Source: Flavobacterium macacae (GTDB lineage: Bacteria; Bacteroidota; Bacteroidia; Flavobacteriales; Flavobacteriaceae). From it: a DNA stretch of 64,000 nt. The translations under genes were made by a program, and so were the position numbers. Every line of letters begins with the position of its first letter. Within the stretch, counting starts at the first letter, position 1. Of this stretch, positions 17,514-25,545 are shown piece after piece. Location: assembly GCF_003865365.1 (NCBI RefSeq), contig NZ_RQVR01000007.1:108195-172194 (forward strand), in the 5' to 3' direction. Below the pieces are notes generated by a model. The model did not search any database. It was not told where the DNA came from and saw only the letters and a program-made list of their open reading frames with translations.

Positions 17514-18059
17514 ATGAAAAGTTTATATAAAATAACACTTTTGGTAGGAATCGCGATAACAGCAGTTTCTTGTCACAACAAGAAAAAGCCTAACTATCAA
17601 TACATGCCAAATATGTATGAATCAGTAGGATATGAAACCTATTCTGAATCTAATGCTTTCGCAAATGGTAAAGAAGGACAGCTTCCTGCAGAAGGTTCTA
17701 TCCCAAGAGGTTTTGAGCCTTATGACTATGAAAATTCTACCGCTGGTTATGAATTAGCAAAAGCTAACTTAAAATCGCCTTTAGATTCTGTTGCAAAACA
17801 CTCTGATAAAGGTGCACAGCTTTATGGAATTTATTGTGCAGTGTGCCATGGTGAAAAAGGTGACGGAAAAGGGAATTTGGTTAAGAGAGAGAAATTTCTT
17901 GGTGTACCAAGTTATGCTGATAGAGTTATCACTGAAGGAAGTGTCTTTCACGTAGAAACATATGGGTTAAACGCAATGGGTTCTCATGCTAACCAATTGA
18001 CTCAGCAAGAGCGTTGGATGGTTGCAGCTTATGTGATGAAACTAAAGAGTGAATTATAA
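17514..18059 (+). CDS. actE: Alternative Complex III subunit E: monoheme cytochrome c lipoprotein
   Basis: This 181-residue protein has a lipoprotein signal (lipobox ITAVSC, C20) and a class I cytochrome c domain with CAVCH at 108-112. A plausible distal methionine ligand lies in the GLNAMGSHANQL segment. A conserved RGFEPYDYENSTAGYELAKANLKSP stretch precedes the heme domain. It would be tethered at the periplasmic face and act as the exit cytochrome towards the oxidase or soluble carriers. Spacing is 8 bp after actD and 27 bp before actF. Confidence 0.94.
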   Translation: MKSLYKITLLVGIAITAVSCHNKKKPNYQYMPNMYESVGYETYSESNAFANGKEGQLPAEGSIPRGFEPYDYENSTAGYELAKANLKSPLDSVAKHSDKGAQLYGIYCAVCHGEKGDGKGNLVKREKFLGVPSYADRVITEGSVFHVETYGLNAMGSHANQLTQQERWMVAAYVMKLKSEL

Positions 18060-18086
18060 TTGTAGAACAAACTGATCTTAATAGAT

Positions 18087-19610
18087 ATGTACACATTTTC
18101 AAGCAAATTAAAAACTGTCGCGATCTTCTTTATGATTTTAGGAATCTTAGGGATAGGTTACGGTTTTTTAACTGCACCAAAAAATACTGCTGAAGTAGAA
18201 GAAATCTTAAAGAAAGAAGCTGAAGAACACGGAGGCCATCACACAGCAGCTGGACATGATGCTCACGCACATCCTGTTAAAGAAGCGCATACGACTGAAA
18301 CTCATGATAACCATGATGCAGTTGCAGCTACAGAGGCAAAACCAGAAGCAAGTATGGCTGATTCGGTTCATATAGATACTATTTCTACCACAGAAGATAC
18401 AGCTCACGCTGCAATTTCAGCTGAAGAAAGCCACAAGAATCATGCAGCTGTTGCGGCTCATGAGGAACACGAGGCTCATGCGGCACACACAAAACATGTG
18501 GAGCACGTTTTGCACCAATTGCAAAACAAGCCATGGGCAGCAGTCTATGTGGCGGCGTTATTTTTTATGTTTATTTCATTAGGGGTTTTAGCATTTTATG
18601 CAATCCAACAAGTGGCGCAAGCAGGTTGGTCTCCAGTTTTATTTAGAGTTATGCAAGGAATCACGGCTTATTTGCCTTGGGGTTCTGTGTTTGTATTTAT
18701 TCTTTTAGCTTTGGGAGCTTTCCATTTCCACCATTTATTTGTTTGGATGGATCCAGAATTGTTAGATCCAGCCAGTCCTAAATTTGATAAATTAGTTTCT
18801 AATAAATCAGGATACTTAAACGAATATTTCTGGTTGCTCAGAGCTGCGATATTCATCATTGGATGGAACTTATACAGACATTTTTCTAGAAAAAATTGTT
18901 TGGCTCAAGATGAGGCTACCGATAATAGTTTCTACAAAAAGAACTTTAAATTATCTGCTGCATTCTTAGTATTCTTTATCGTTACTGAGTCTATCATGTC
19001 TTGGGATTGGATTATGTCTGTTGACCCTCACTGGTACAGTACATTGTTTGGATGGTATGTATTAATGAGTTTCCTTGTAAGTGGTGTTACAGTAATTGCT
19101 TTAACAACTTTATACTTAAAATCAAAAGGATATTTAGAATATGTAAATAAAAGCCATATCCACGATTTAGCTAAATTCATGTTTGGATTCAGTATCTTCT
19201 GGACTTACTTATGGTTCTCTCAATTTATGTTGATCTGGTATGCAAATATCCCTGAAGAGGTTACTTATTTCATTACAAGAATAGAGCAATACAACTTGCC
19301 TTTCTTCGGAATGCTTGTTTTGAATTTTGTTTTCCCAATCTTGATTTTGATCAATACAGATTTCAAACGTCTTACGTGGATTATCGTTATGGCTGGAGTT
19401 GTAATTTTAGCCGGTCATTATGTTGATTTCTATGTTATGATTATGCCAGCAACTGTTGGTGACCGTTGGTTCATCGGATTTGCAGAAATCGGTTCTGTAC
19501 TTTTCTTCCTTGGATTATTTATTTTGGTGGTATTTACTGCTCTTACTAAATCTCCTTTATTGGCAAAAAGAAATCCATTTATTGAAGAAAGTAAACATTT
19601 TCATTATTAA
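18087..19610 (+). CDS. actF: Alternative Complex III subunit F (NrfD-like) with a histidine-rich insert
   Basis: This 507-residue membrane protein of the ActF family (quinol:cytochrome c oxidoreductase membrane subunit) has about ten helices, including IMSWDWIMSVDPHWYSTLFGWY and SIFWTYLWFSQFMLIWYANIPEE. It is thought to be a second NrfD-like subunit that shapes the proton half-channel. Between helix 1 (about 10-30) and helix 2 (about 155) lies a hydrophilic low-complexity segment of about 100 residues with around 20 histidines and many Ala and Glu. Metal binding by this segment is plausible but unproven. Confidence 0.94.
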   Translation: MYTFSSKLKTVAIFFMILGILGIGYGFLTAPKNTAEVEEILKKEAEEHGGHHTAAGHDAHAHPVKEAHTTETHDNHDAVAATEAKPEASMADSVHIDTISTTEDTAHAAISAEESHKNHAAVAAHEEHEAHAAHTKHVEHVLHQLQNKPWAAVYVAALFFMFISLGVLAFYAIQQVAQAGWSPVLFRVMQGITAYLPWGSVFVFILLALGAFHFHHLFVWMDPELLDPASPKFDKLVSNKSGYLNEYFWLLRAAIFIIGWNLYRHFSRKNCLAQDEATDNSFYKKNFKLSAAFLVFFIVTESIMSWDWIMSVDPHWYSTLFGWYVLMSFLVSGVTVIALTTLYLKSKGYLEYVNKSHIHDLAKFMFGFSIFWTYLWFSQFMLIWYANIPEEVTYFITRIEQYNLPFFGMLVLNFVFPILILINTDFKRLTWIIVMAGVVILAGHYVDFYVMIMPATVGDRWFIGFAEIGSVLFFLGLFILVVFTALTKSPLLAKRNPFIEESKHFHY

Positions 19611-19628
19611 TATTTAAAGAAAGAACAG

Positions 19629-20786
19629 ATGACAAGTTTGTTGGTAATAATAGTTTTAGTTTTATTAGCTGTTGCAATTTGGCAATTAACTAAAATCTTC
19701 GATTTGACTCAAGTTGGCGCAAAACGTGATGATTCACAAATTGCCAATGATAAGGATAATAATGTAAATGGATATTTGATGTATGCTTTTTTGGTATTCA
19801 TCTACTTAACCACGATTTACTGTGTAGTTGAATTTGGACACTTTCCATTGATGAGCAATTCTGCTTCCGTTCACGGAGCTGATGTAGATAACTTAATGTG
19901 GATTTCGATGATCTTGATTTTTGTAGTTCAAACGATTACTCAAGCATTATTGCACTATTTCTCATTCAAATACAGAGGTAGAGAAGGACAAAAAGCATTG
20001 TATTTTGCAGATAACGACAGATTAGAGTTTATCTGGACAATTATTCCGGTAATCGTTTTAGCAGGTTTGATCCTTTACGGATTATATGCTTGGACAAACA
20101 TTATGTTTGTTGACGAAGATGAAGATGTTATTGTTGTTGAACTATATGCAAAACAATTCTCTTGGGAAGCTAGATATTCTGGAGAAGATAATGTTCTTGG
20201 AAAAGCGAACGTTCGTTACATTGAAGGTGTAAATACATTAGGTGTTGATGTTACTGATCCAAATGCACAAGATGATAAAGTTGTAAATGAATTGCATTTG
20301 CCAATAGGTAAAAAAGTAGTTTTCAAAATGCGTTCTCAAGACGTTTTGCACTCGGCTTACATGCCTCACTTTAGAGCACAGATGAACTGTGTTCCAGGTA
20401 TGGTAACTCAATTTGCATTTACTCCAAATAAAACGACAGCAGAAATGCGTCAAACTCCAGAAATGGTTGAAAAAGTAGCTGCAATTAATGAAATTAGAGC
20501 TAAAAAGAGCATTGAACTTGCTAAAAAAGGGGAGCCTGGATTAGATCCTTATACTTTTGACTTCTTATTGCTTTGTAACAAAATTTGTGGAGCATCTCAC
20601 TATAACATGCAAATGAAAATTGTGGTTGAAAGTGAAGAAGACTACAAAAAATGGTTAAGCGAAAAGCCAACTTTGGTTTCTGTAGTAAAAGCTGAAAAAG
20701 AACCAAAAGCAGAAGAAGGTGCACCTGCTCCAGCAGATTCTGCTAAAGTAGCTGTTGATACTGCTAAAGTGGTAGCGGCTAAGTAA
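19629..20786 (+). CDS. coxB: Cytochrome c oxidase subunit II (CuA) with extra N-terminal helices
   Basis: This 385-residue protein carries the CuA domain: H241 in VLHSAYMPHF, and C316, C320, H324 and M327 in CNKICGASHYNM. It accepts electrons from cytochrome c or directly from the Alternative Complex III hemes. Four hydrophobic helices (about 3-19, 50-70, 88-112 and 137-165) are seen instead of the usual two. The CuA fold has an insert of about 45 residues between PGMVTQFAFTPN and LLLCNKIC. The C-terminus is an Ala/Pro/Lys-rich tail. It follows actF by 18 bp, which supports a physical supercomplex with Alternative Complex III. Confidence 0.95.
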   Translation: MTSLLVIIVLVLLAVAIWQLTKIFDLTQVGAKRDDSQIANDKDNNVNGYLMYAFLVFIYLTTIYCVVEFGHFPLMSNSASVHGADVDNLMWISMILIFVVQTITQALLHYFSFKYRGREGQKALYFADNDRLEFIWTIIPVIVLAGLILYGLYAWTNIMFVDEDEDVIVVELYAKQFSWEARYSGEDNVLGKANVRYIEGVNTLGVDVTDPNAQDDKVVNELHLPIGKKVVFKMRSQDVLHSAYMPHFRAQMNCVPGMVTQFAFTPNKTTAEMRQTPEMVEKVAAINEIRAKKSIELAKKGEPGLDPYTFDFLLLCNKICGASHYNMQMKIVVESEEDYKKWLSEKPTLVSVVKAEKEPKAEEGAPAPADSAKVAVDTAKVVAAK

Positions 20787-20827
20787 TAATAAGTATATCT
20801 TTTATAATAAAATTTAAATTATAATAT

Positions 20828-22630
20828 ATGTCAGCAATAGCTCACGATATCGATCACGGACACGATCACGAACACGAACATCACCACAAAGATACTTTCA
20901 TTACGAAATATATCTTTAGTATTGATCATAAGATGATTGCAAAGCAATACTTGATTACAGGTATTATTATGGGAATCATTGGAGTGGGGATGTCTTTGCT
21001 TTTCAGAATGCAATTGGCTTGGCCTGAAGAATCATTTGGAGTTTTCAAATTTTTCTTAGGTGAGAAATTTGCTCCAGGAGGAGTTATGAAAAATGATGCT
21101 TATCTTGCATTAGTTACCATTCACGGTACAATCATGGTATTCTTTGTATTAACGGCAGGTTTGAGCGGAACGTTCAGTAACTTGCTTATTCCATTGCAAA
21201 TTGGTGCCCGAGATATGGCATCTGGTTTCATGAATATGGTTTCTTACTGGTTGTTTTTCCTTTCAAGTGTTGTGATGATCTCGTCACTATTTGTTGAATC
21301 TGGACCCGCTTCTGCAGGTTGGACAATTTATCCGCCATTATCAGCATTGCCACAGTCAATTCCAGGTTCTGGAACGGGTATGACACTTTGGTTGATATCT
21401 ATGGCAATTTTCATCGCTTCCTCTTTGATGGGATCTTTAAATTACGTGGTAACAGTGATCAACTTAAGAACTAAAGGAATGTCAATGACAAGGTTGCCAC
21501 TTACAATTTGGACCTTTTTTATCACGGCAGTAATTGGTATCGTATCTTTCCCAGTTCTTTTATCGGCAGCGTTGTTGTTGATTATGGACAGAAGTTTGGG
21601 AACTTCATTCTTCCTTTCTGATATATATATCGCTGGAGAAGTATTGCATTATCAAGGTGGTTCGCCAGTTTTGTTTGAGCACTTATTCTGGTTCTTAGGT
21701 CACCCTGAGGTTTATATTGTAATTTTGCCTGCAATGGGGCTTGTTTCTGAAATTATGGCAACAAGTTCTCGTAAACCTATTTTTGGTTACAGAGCGATGA
21801 TTACTTCAATTCTTGCAATCGCTTTCTTATCAACAATCGTTTGGGGTCACCACATGTTTATCTCAGGAATGAATCCATTCTTAGGTTCTGTGTTTACATT
21901 CACCACTTTGTTGATCGCGATTCCTTCTGCAGTAAAAGCATTCAACTGGATTACCACTCTTTGGAAAGGTAACATACAGATGAATCCTGCAATGTTGTTT
22001 TCAATCGGTTTCGTTTCAACTTTCATCACTGGAGGTTTAACAGGAATCATTCTTGGAGACAGTACACTTGATATCAACGTTCACGATACTTACTTCGTTG
22101 TAGCTCACTTCCACTTAGTAATGGGTATTTCTGCTCTTTACGGAATGTTTGCTGGGGTTTACCACTGGTTCCCAAGAATGTTTGGAAGAATGTTGAACAA
22201 AAATTTAGGTTATATTCACTTTTGGGTAACTGCAATTTGTGCTTATGGAGTTTTCTTCCCAATGCACTTCATCGGTATGGCAGGTCTTCCAAGACGTTAT
22301 TATACAAACACAGCATTCCCATTATTTGATGACTTGCAAAACGTAAACGTTTTGATCACGGTTTTCGCTTTAGTGGGTGGTGTATTCCAAATCGTTTTCA
22401 TCTGGAACTTCTTCCACAGTATTTTCTTCGGAAAGAAATCAGTAATGAATCCTTGGAATGCAACAACTCTAGAATGGACTGCTCCAGTAGAGCACATCCA
22501 CGGAAACTGGCCAGGAGAAATTCCAGAAGTCCACAGATGGCCTTATGATTACAGTAAGCCAGGTTTCGAAGAAGATTTTATTCCTCAAAACGTTCCTTTT
22601 AAAGAAGGAGAAGAGGAACTTCATCACTAA
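20828..22630 (+). CDS. coxA: Cytochrome c oxidase subunit I (aa3-type, A family)
   Basis: This 600-residue subunit has twelve predicted helices and all heme-copper ligands. CuB is held by H292 in GHPEVY (with the cross-linked Y296) and the GHH pair (H341, H342). H427 and H429 in HDTYFVVAHFHLVMG bind hemes a3 and a. The glutamate in GHPEVY is the A1-type D-channel residue. The extreme N-terminus (residues 6-20) holds eight histidines interspersed with Asp and Glu. Last gene of the act-cox operon; subunits III and IV are encoded 25 kb away at 46.7-48.8 kb. Confidence 0.97.
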   Translation: MSAIAHDIDHGHDHEHEHHHKDTFITKYIFSIDHKMIAKQYLITGIIMGIIGVGMSLLFRMQLAWPEESFGVFKFFLGEKFAPGGVMKNDAYLALVTIHGTIMVFFVLTAGLSGTFSNLLIPLQIGARDMASGFMNMVSYWLFFLSSVVMISSLFVESGPASAGWTIYPPLSALPQSIPGSGTGMTLWLISMAIFIASSLMGSLNYVVTVINLRTKGMSMTRLPLTIWTFFITAVIGIVSFPVLLSAALLLIMDRSLGTSFFLSDIYIAGEVLHYQGGSPVLFEHLFWFLGHPEVYIVILPAMGLVSEIMATSSRKPIFGYRAMITSILAIAFLSTIVWGHHMFISGMNPFLGSVFTFTTLLIAIPSAVKAFNWITTLWKGNIQMNPAMLFSIGFVSTFITGGLTGIILGDSTLDINVHDTYFVVAHFHLVMGISALYGMFAGVYHWFPRMFGRMLNKNLGYIHFWVTAICAYGVFFPMHFIGMAGLPRRYYTNTAFPLFDDLQNVNVLITVFALVGGVFQIVFIWNFFHSIFFGKKSVMNPWNATTLEWTAPVEHIHGNWPGEIPEVHRWPYDYSKPGFEEDFIPQNVPFKEGEEELHH

Positions 22631-22641
22631 GATTTAAATAT

Positions 22642-22680
22642 AAAAAAGACCGCTTTCCATAAGAAAGCGGTCTTTTTTTA
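22642..22680. terminator. Terminator of the act-cox operon
   Basis: A perfect 16-bp stem (22642-22657 with 22663-22678) with loop CATAA is flanked by A and T runs, so it can act in both directions between coxA and the convergent T9SS cargo gene. Confidence 0.9.
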
Positions 22681-22703
22681 TGCAGTTTTAAATTTATTTA
22701 AAG

Positions 22704-23606
22704 CTATTCTTTTATAAATTTTAAAGTGGCTTTTGAACCATCTTCCATATTTAATTTAATCAAATAAACTCCTGTAGCGATATCATCAGTTTGAATTTTA
22801 TTTGCTACTATTTTAGGACTTTTAACGAATTGCCCTGTTAAGGTATAAATGCTAGCTGAAATAGCATTGCCCGTTGAAGTAAGGTGTAAATTATCTTTTA
22901 CCGGATTTGGATATACTGAAATTGTACTTGCCATGGATTGTTCTTTTATACCCAATGACAATCCATTTAATACAATTTGAGGTCTTGTAGTTTTAGCTTG
23001 GACAGATGTTGCGGGTGTTGATCCAGTATAGTTCAATGGTGGATTTAATGGATTGGCATTATCAGCAGCATTATCTGTTCTAATCATTAAGCACATTATA
23101 TTGGCTGTCCCGGGAATTTGGTAAAATAAAGTGGAACTTCCATCATCATCAGGTTTATTAGCATCAACAGTTATTACCAAATTGTCTGTGCCGTTATACT
23201 CAAAAGGAGTTGTGAATGTAAATTTTAATGTAGTTCCTGTTTGAGTAAATGTACCGTTTGCCATCACTTGTTGGTGTGCAGCAACGCTTATCCAATCTGC
23301 ACCTGTTGAGCTTACAACTGGATTATATGAAGCTCTGGTGGTATGGCCTATCCAGACATCAATCATTCCATTCGTATTTGTCAATGCATTGGTGTTGTTT
23401 ACTTTAAAGTCAATGGAAGTTATTGTTCCAGCAACACCTATTTCTGAAGACAAATAAATAAATTGCGAGAGTGACGTAGAATAAAAGATGGAAATTGGTG
23501 TTGACAAACCTGCATTGCTGTCCACTGTTGTGCCTGTGCCTATAGTTACCTGCCCGAAGGTAACAGCAGTAGTCATAAAAGCAAATAAAAATAAAGTTTT
23601 TCTCAT
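22704..23606 (-). CDS. Secreted protein with T9SS type A sorting domain
   Basis: This 300-residue protein has a signal peptide (MRKTLFLFAFMTTAVTFGQ). The middle region is beta-rich with no family I recognise (ISIFYSTSLSQFIYLSSEIG ... DVWIGHTTRASYNP). The C-terminal 75 residues form a type A sorting domain: SVYPNPVKDNLHL, then ATGVYLIKLNMEDGSKATLKFIKE. It should be exported by Sec and then carried across the outer membrane by the type IX system, of which SprA is encoded at 34.7 kb. Similar N-terminal modules occur in secreted flavobacterial proteins of unknown function. Confidence 0.87.
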   Translation of the reverse strand: MRKTLFLFAFMTTAVTFGQVTIGTGTTVDSNAGLSTPISIFYSTSLSQFIYLSSEIGVAGTITSIDFKVNNTNALTNTNGMIDVWIGHTTRASYNPVVSSTGADWISVAAHQQVMANGTFTQTGTTLKFTFTTPFEYNGTDNLVITVDANKPDDDGSSTLFYQIPGTANIMCLMIRTDNAADNANPLNPPLNYTGSTPATSVQAKTTRPQIVLNGLSLGIKEQSMASTISVYPNPVKDNLHLTSTGNAISASIYTLTGQFVKSPKIVANKIQTDDIATGVYLIKLNMEDGSKATLKFIKE

Positions 23607-23686
23607 AATTTTAAATTTTTAAGATTAATTATGAGTAAATATATGTAAAATTTATTTTTTATTGTAATATTAGTAGTTTAAGAAAG

Positions 23687-23716
23687 AAAAGAGCCTCAGT
23701 TATGAAGCTCTTTTTT
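23687..23716. terminator. Terminator after the DUF2383 gene
   Basis: AAAAGAGC pairs with GCTCTTTT, and the stem continues by TCA/TGA after one mismatch. It has a short loop and T-rich flanks. It lies 20 bp past the stop codon of the minus-strand gene at 23735. Confidence 0.65.
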
Positions 23717-23734
23717 ACAATGCCAATATAGGAA

Positions 23735-24184
23735 TTAGGCAGTCGCATCTCTCAATGCTTTCACTCTATCATGGTCAGCTCTTAAAGCCGTTTTTTGTTG
23801 CGAAACCAATTGCGTTTGTTCTGCTGTCAAATCAGAACTATCGTTAAGTACAGCTTCATAGGTTTCTAATGCTTTGTCTTCACCAAATTCACAAGAATCT
23901 AAGATTGTGTGGCGGTCGTTTCCGGTAAATGCTGCTTTAACGTCCATCCAGGCTCTAAAGAATTTTCCGGTAACTCTTGTTCCTTCTTCAGGTGTGCCGC
24001 CAAGGCGTTTTACTTCTGAGCGAAGCTCAGATAAATTCTTATGGCTAGTTGCGGCCAATTCTCCAAAAAGGCTTTTTAAGTCTGATTCGTTTGCTTCTTT
24101 TGAAGCCGTTTCATAACCTTCGACTCTGTCGTTATTGATTTCAATTAACTTGTTTAATGCGCTGATGTTTTTTGAATTTTCCAT
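23735..24184 (-). CDS. PA2169-type four-helix-bundle protein (DUF2383)
   Basis: This 149-residue, strongly helical protein starts with the DUF2383 pattern ALNKLIEINNDRVEGYETASKEA. It continues with RSEVKRLGGTPEEGTRVTGKFFRAWMDVKAAF and HTILDSCEFGEDKALETYEAVL. The Glu, Asp and His residues on these helices suggest a ferritin-like bundle, but whether it binds metal is unknown. Related proteins are often induced by stress. There is no signal peptide. The gene is monocistronic. Confidence 0.85.
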   Translation of the reverse strand: MENSKNISALNKLIEINNDRVEGYETASKEANESDLKSLFGELAATSHKNLSELRSEVKRLGGTPEEGTRVTGKFFRAWMDVKAAFTGNDRHTILDSCEFGEDKALETYEAVLNDSSDLTAEQTQLVSQQKTALRADHDRVKALRDATA

Positions 24185-24276
24185 GCTTAATTGGTTTTAT
24201 AATTTAGTAGTATAAAGTTCTAAATTATTTAACGGAATATTTTATAGGATTAAAATGCAGAGTTACAAGTTTAGTC

Positions 24277-24801
24277 CTATTTCAAAGTTTGTGGTTTTTC
24301 TAAAATGAAAAAATGAAATTGCGCATCAGTAGTTGATCTTTTAAAATTTAATTTTTCCAATATTTTGACGGAACCTTCATTTGCGATCAAACATTTCGCA
24401 GTGATTTTTTTTACTTCTGATTGAGAAAAACCCCACTTTACTAAGGCTTCCGAAGCTTCCAAGGCATAACCATTTCTTCTCTCGCTGGCAATGATTCCGT
24501 ATCCCAAATCAATTTCTCCAGCCAGATTCGGAATTCCCTTAAAACCGGCATCGCCAATAATTTTCATTTCGGCTTTTTTGATAATAACCCAAGATTCAAA
24601 TCCGGTTGGACCATTTGAAGCTTCAATATTGGCTACAATTTTTGGCAGTGTTTCTAAAGTTTCCTGATCAGGATATCCTGCAGCAGTATTCGGGCCTTTG
24701 TTTTGTAAGGCTATGAAATTTTTGTCATTGATTAAATGGGTCAGCTGTTTTGTAAACGGAATAAGGAGCAATCGTTCCGTTTCTATTTTTTTACTATTCA
24801 T
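24277..24801 (-). CDS. GNAT family N-acetyltransferase (RimJ/RimL type)
   Basis: This 174-residue protein begins IETERLLLIPFTKQ, as in RimJ/RimL acetyltransferases. It has the beta-strand pattern GDAGFKG and EIDLGYGIIASERRNGYALEASEALVKWGF, where the RRNGYA segment is the acetyl-CoA pyrophosphate loop. It ends with AKCLIANEGSVKILEKLNFKR. The substrate cannot be predicted. It starts 3 bp after the stop codon of the DUF2071 gene and is the last gene of a three-gene operon with the permease. Confidence 0.87.
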   Translation of the reverse strand: MNSKKIETERLLLIPFTKQLTHLINDKNFIALQNKGPNTAAGYPDQETLETLPKIVANIEASNGPTGFESWVIIKKAEMKIIGDAGFKGIPNLAGEIDLGYGIIASERRNGYALEASEALVKWGFSQSEVKKITAKCLIANEGSVKILEKLNFKRSTTDAQFHFFILEKPQTLK

Positions 24802-24804
24802 TTG

Positions 24805-25539
24805 TTATCGATTATCCCAATCGCTCTTTTTAATTTTTTTCTTTCCCCAAGCTATAACTTTTACGCCTTCAGAATAATTAACCAAATCAGGTTTTCTTGC
24901 AATTAATTTTTCAAATCTTGGATAATGCAATTCGATATTTTCAATAATAGCTTCCCTAATTGGCCATTCTTGATGATGGATTTCATATTCGTTGATGAAG
25001 TTTTTGGTGTCTTGAAATAAAGCATATCTTTCGGTTAACCAAAGGTCAATTTCCGTTTTTTGTATCGCTTGACCGATTTTAAATTTGATGTCTAAAGCAT
25101 CTCCAAATTCTGAGTTTGACGAACGATAATATTCCATTTCACGTTTGATACTTGAATAACGATACGGTAATTCAGAAATTAGTTTGGCAACCTTACATGA
25201 CAAATCTTTTCCGCCTTCCATACTTAAAAAGTAAACGCCAGTTTTACTTTTTGTTTTCACATAAGTACGAACATTTATCTCAAAGAAATTAGAAATAGGA
25301 GCAATGGCAGGTAAAAACCTCGGACGAATTTCTTCCATTGCAAAAGCGACAACGGAAACCCAAGGTTTTCCTTCGAATAAATCAATTTCCAATTCCTTTG
25401 GAACAAATTTTTTTAATTCTTCGAGTTCGACTTCCCAATGCAAAAAAATCGCATCGTTCCATTCTTGATAAAAACGCCAGCGATCTTTCGGAATTTCCCA
25501 AGGTCGATGTCCATTTTGTTCTAAAATTTTCCGAATCAT
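24805..25539 (-). CDS. DUF2071 (YqjF-like) family protein
   Basis: This 244-residue cytoplasmic protein has the DUF2071 pattern: FYQEWNDAIFLHWEVELEELKKFVPKELEIDLFEGKPWVSVVAFAMEEIRPRFLPAI, then FFEINVRTYVKTKSKTGVYFLSMEGGKDLSCKVAKLI. The family resembles acetoacetate decarboxylase-type folds in outline, but no biochemical function is assigned. It lies between the permease (6 bp upstream) and the GNAT gene (3 bp downstream), so the three are probably co-transcribed; a shared pathway is possible but not shown. Confidence 0.85.
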   Translation of the reverse strand: MIRKILEQNGHRPWEIPKDRWRFYQEWNDAIFLHWEVELEELKKFVPKELEIDLFEGKPWVSVVAFAMEEIRPRFLPAIAPISNFFEINVRTYVKTKSKTGVYFLSMEGGKDLSCKVAKLISELPYRYSSIKREMEYYRSSNSEFGDALDIKFKIGQAIQKTEIDLWLTERYALFQDTKNFINEYEIHHQEWPIREAIIENIELHYPRFEKLIARKPDLVNYSEGVKVIAWGKKKIKKSDWDNR

Positions 25540-25545
25540 CGCAAG

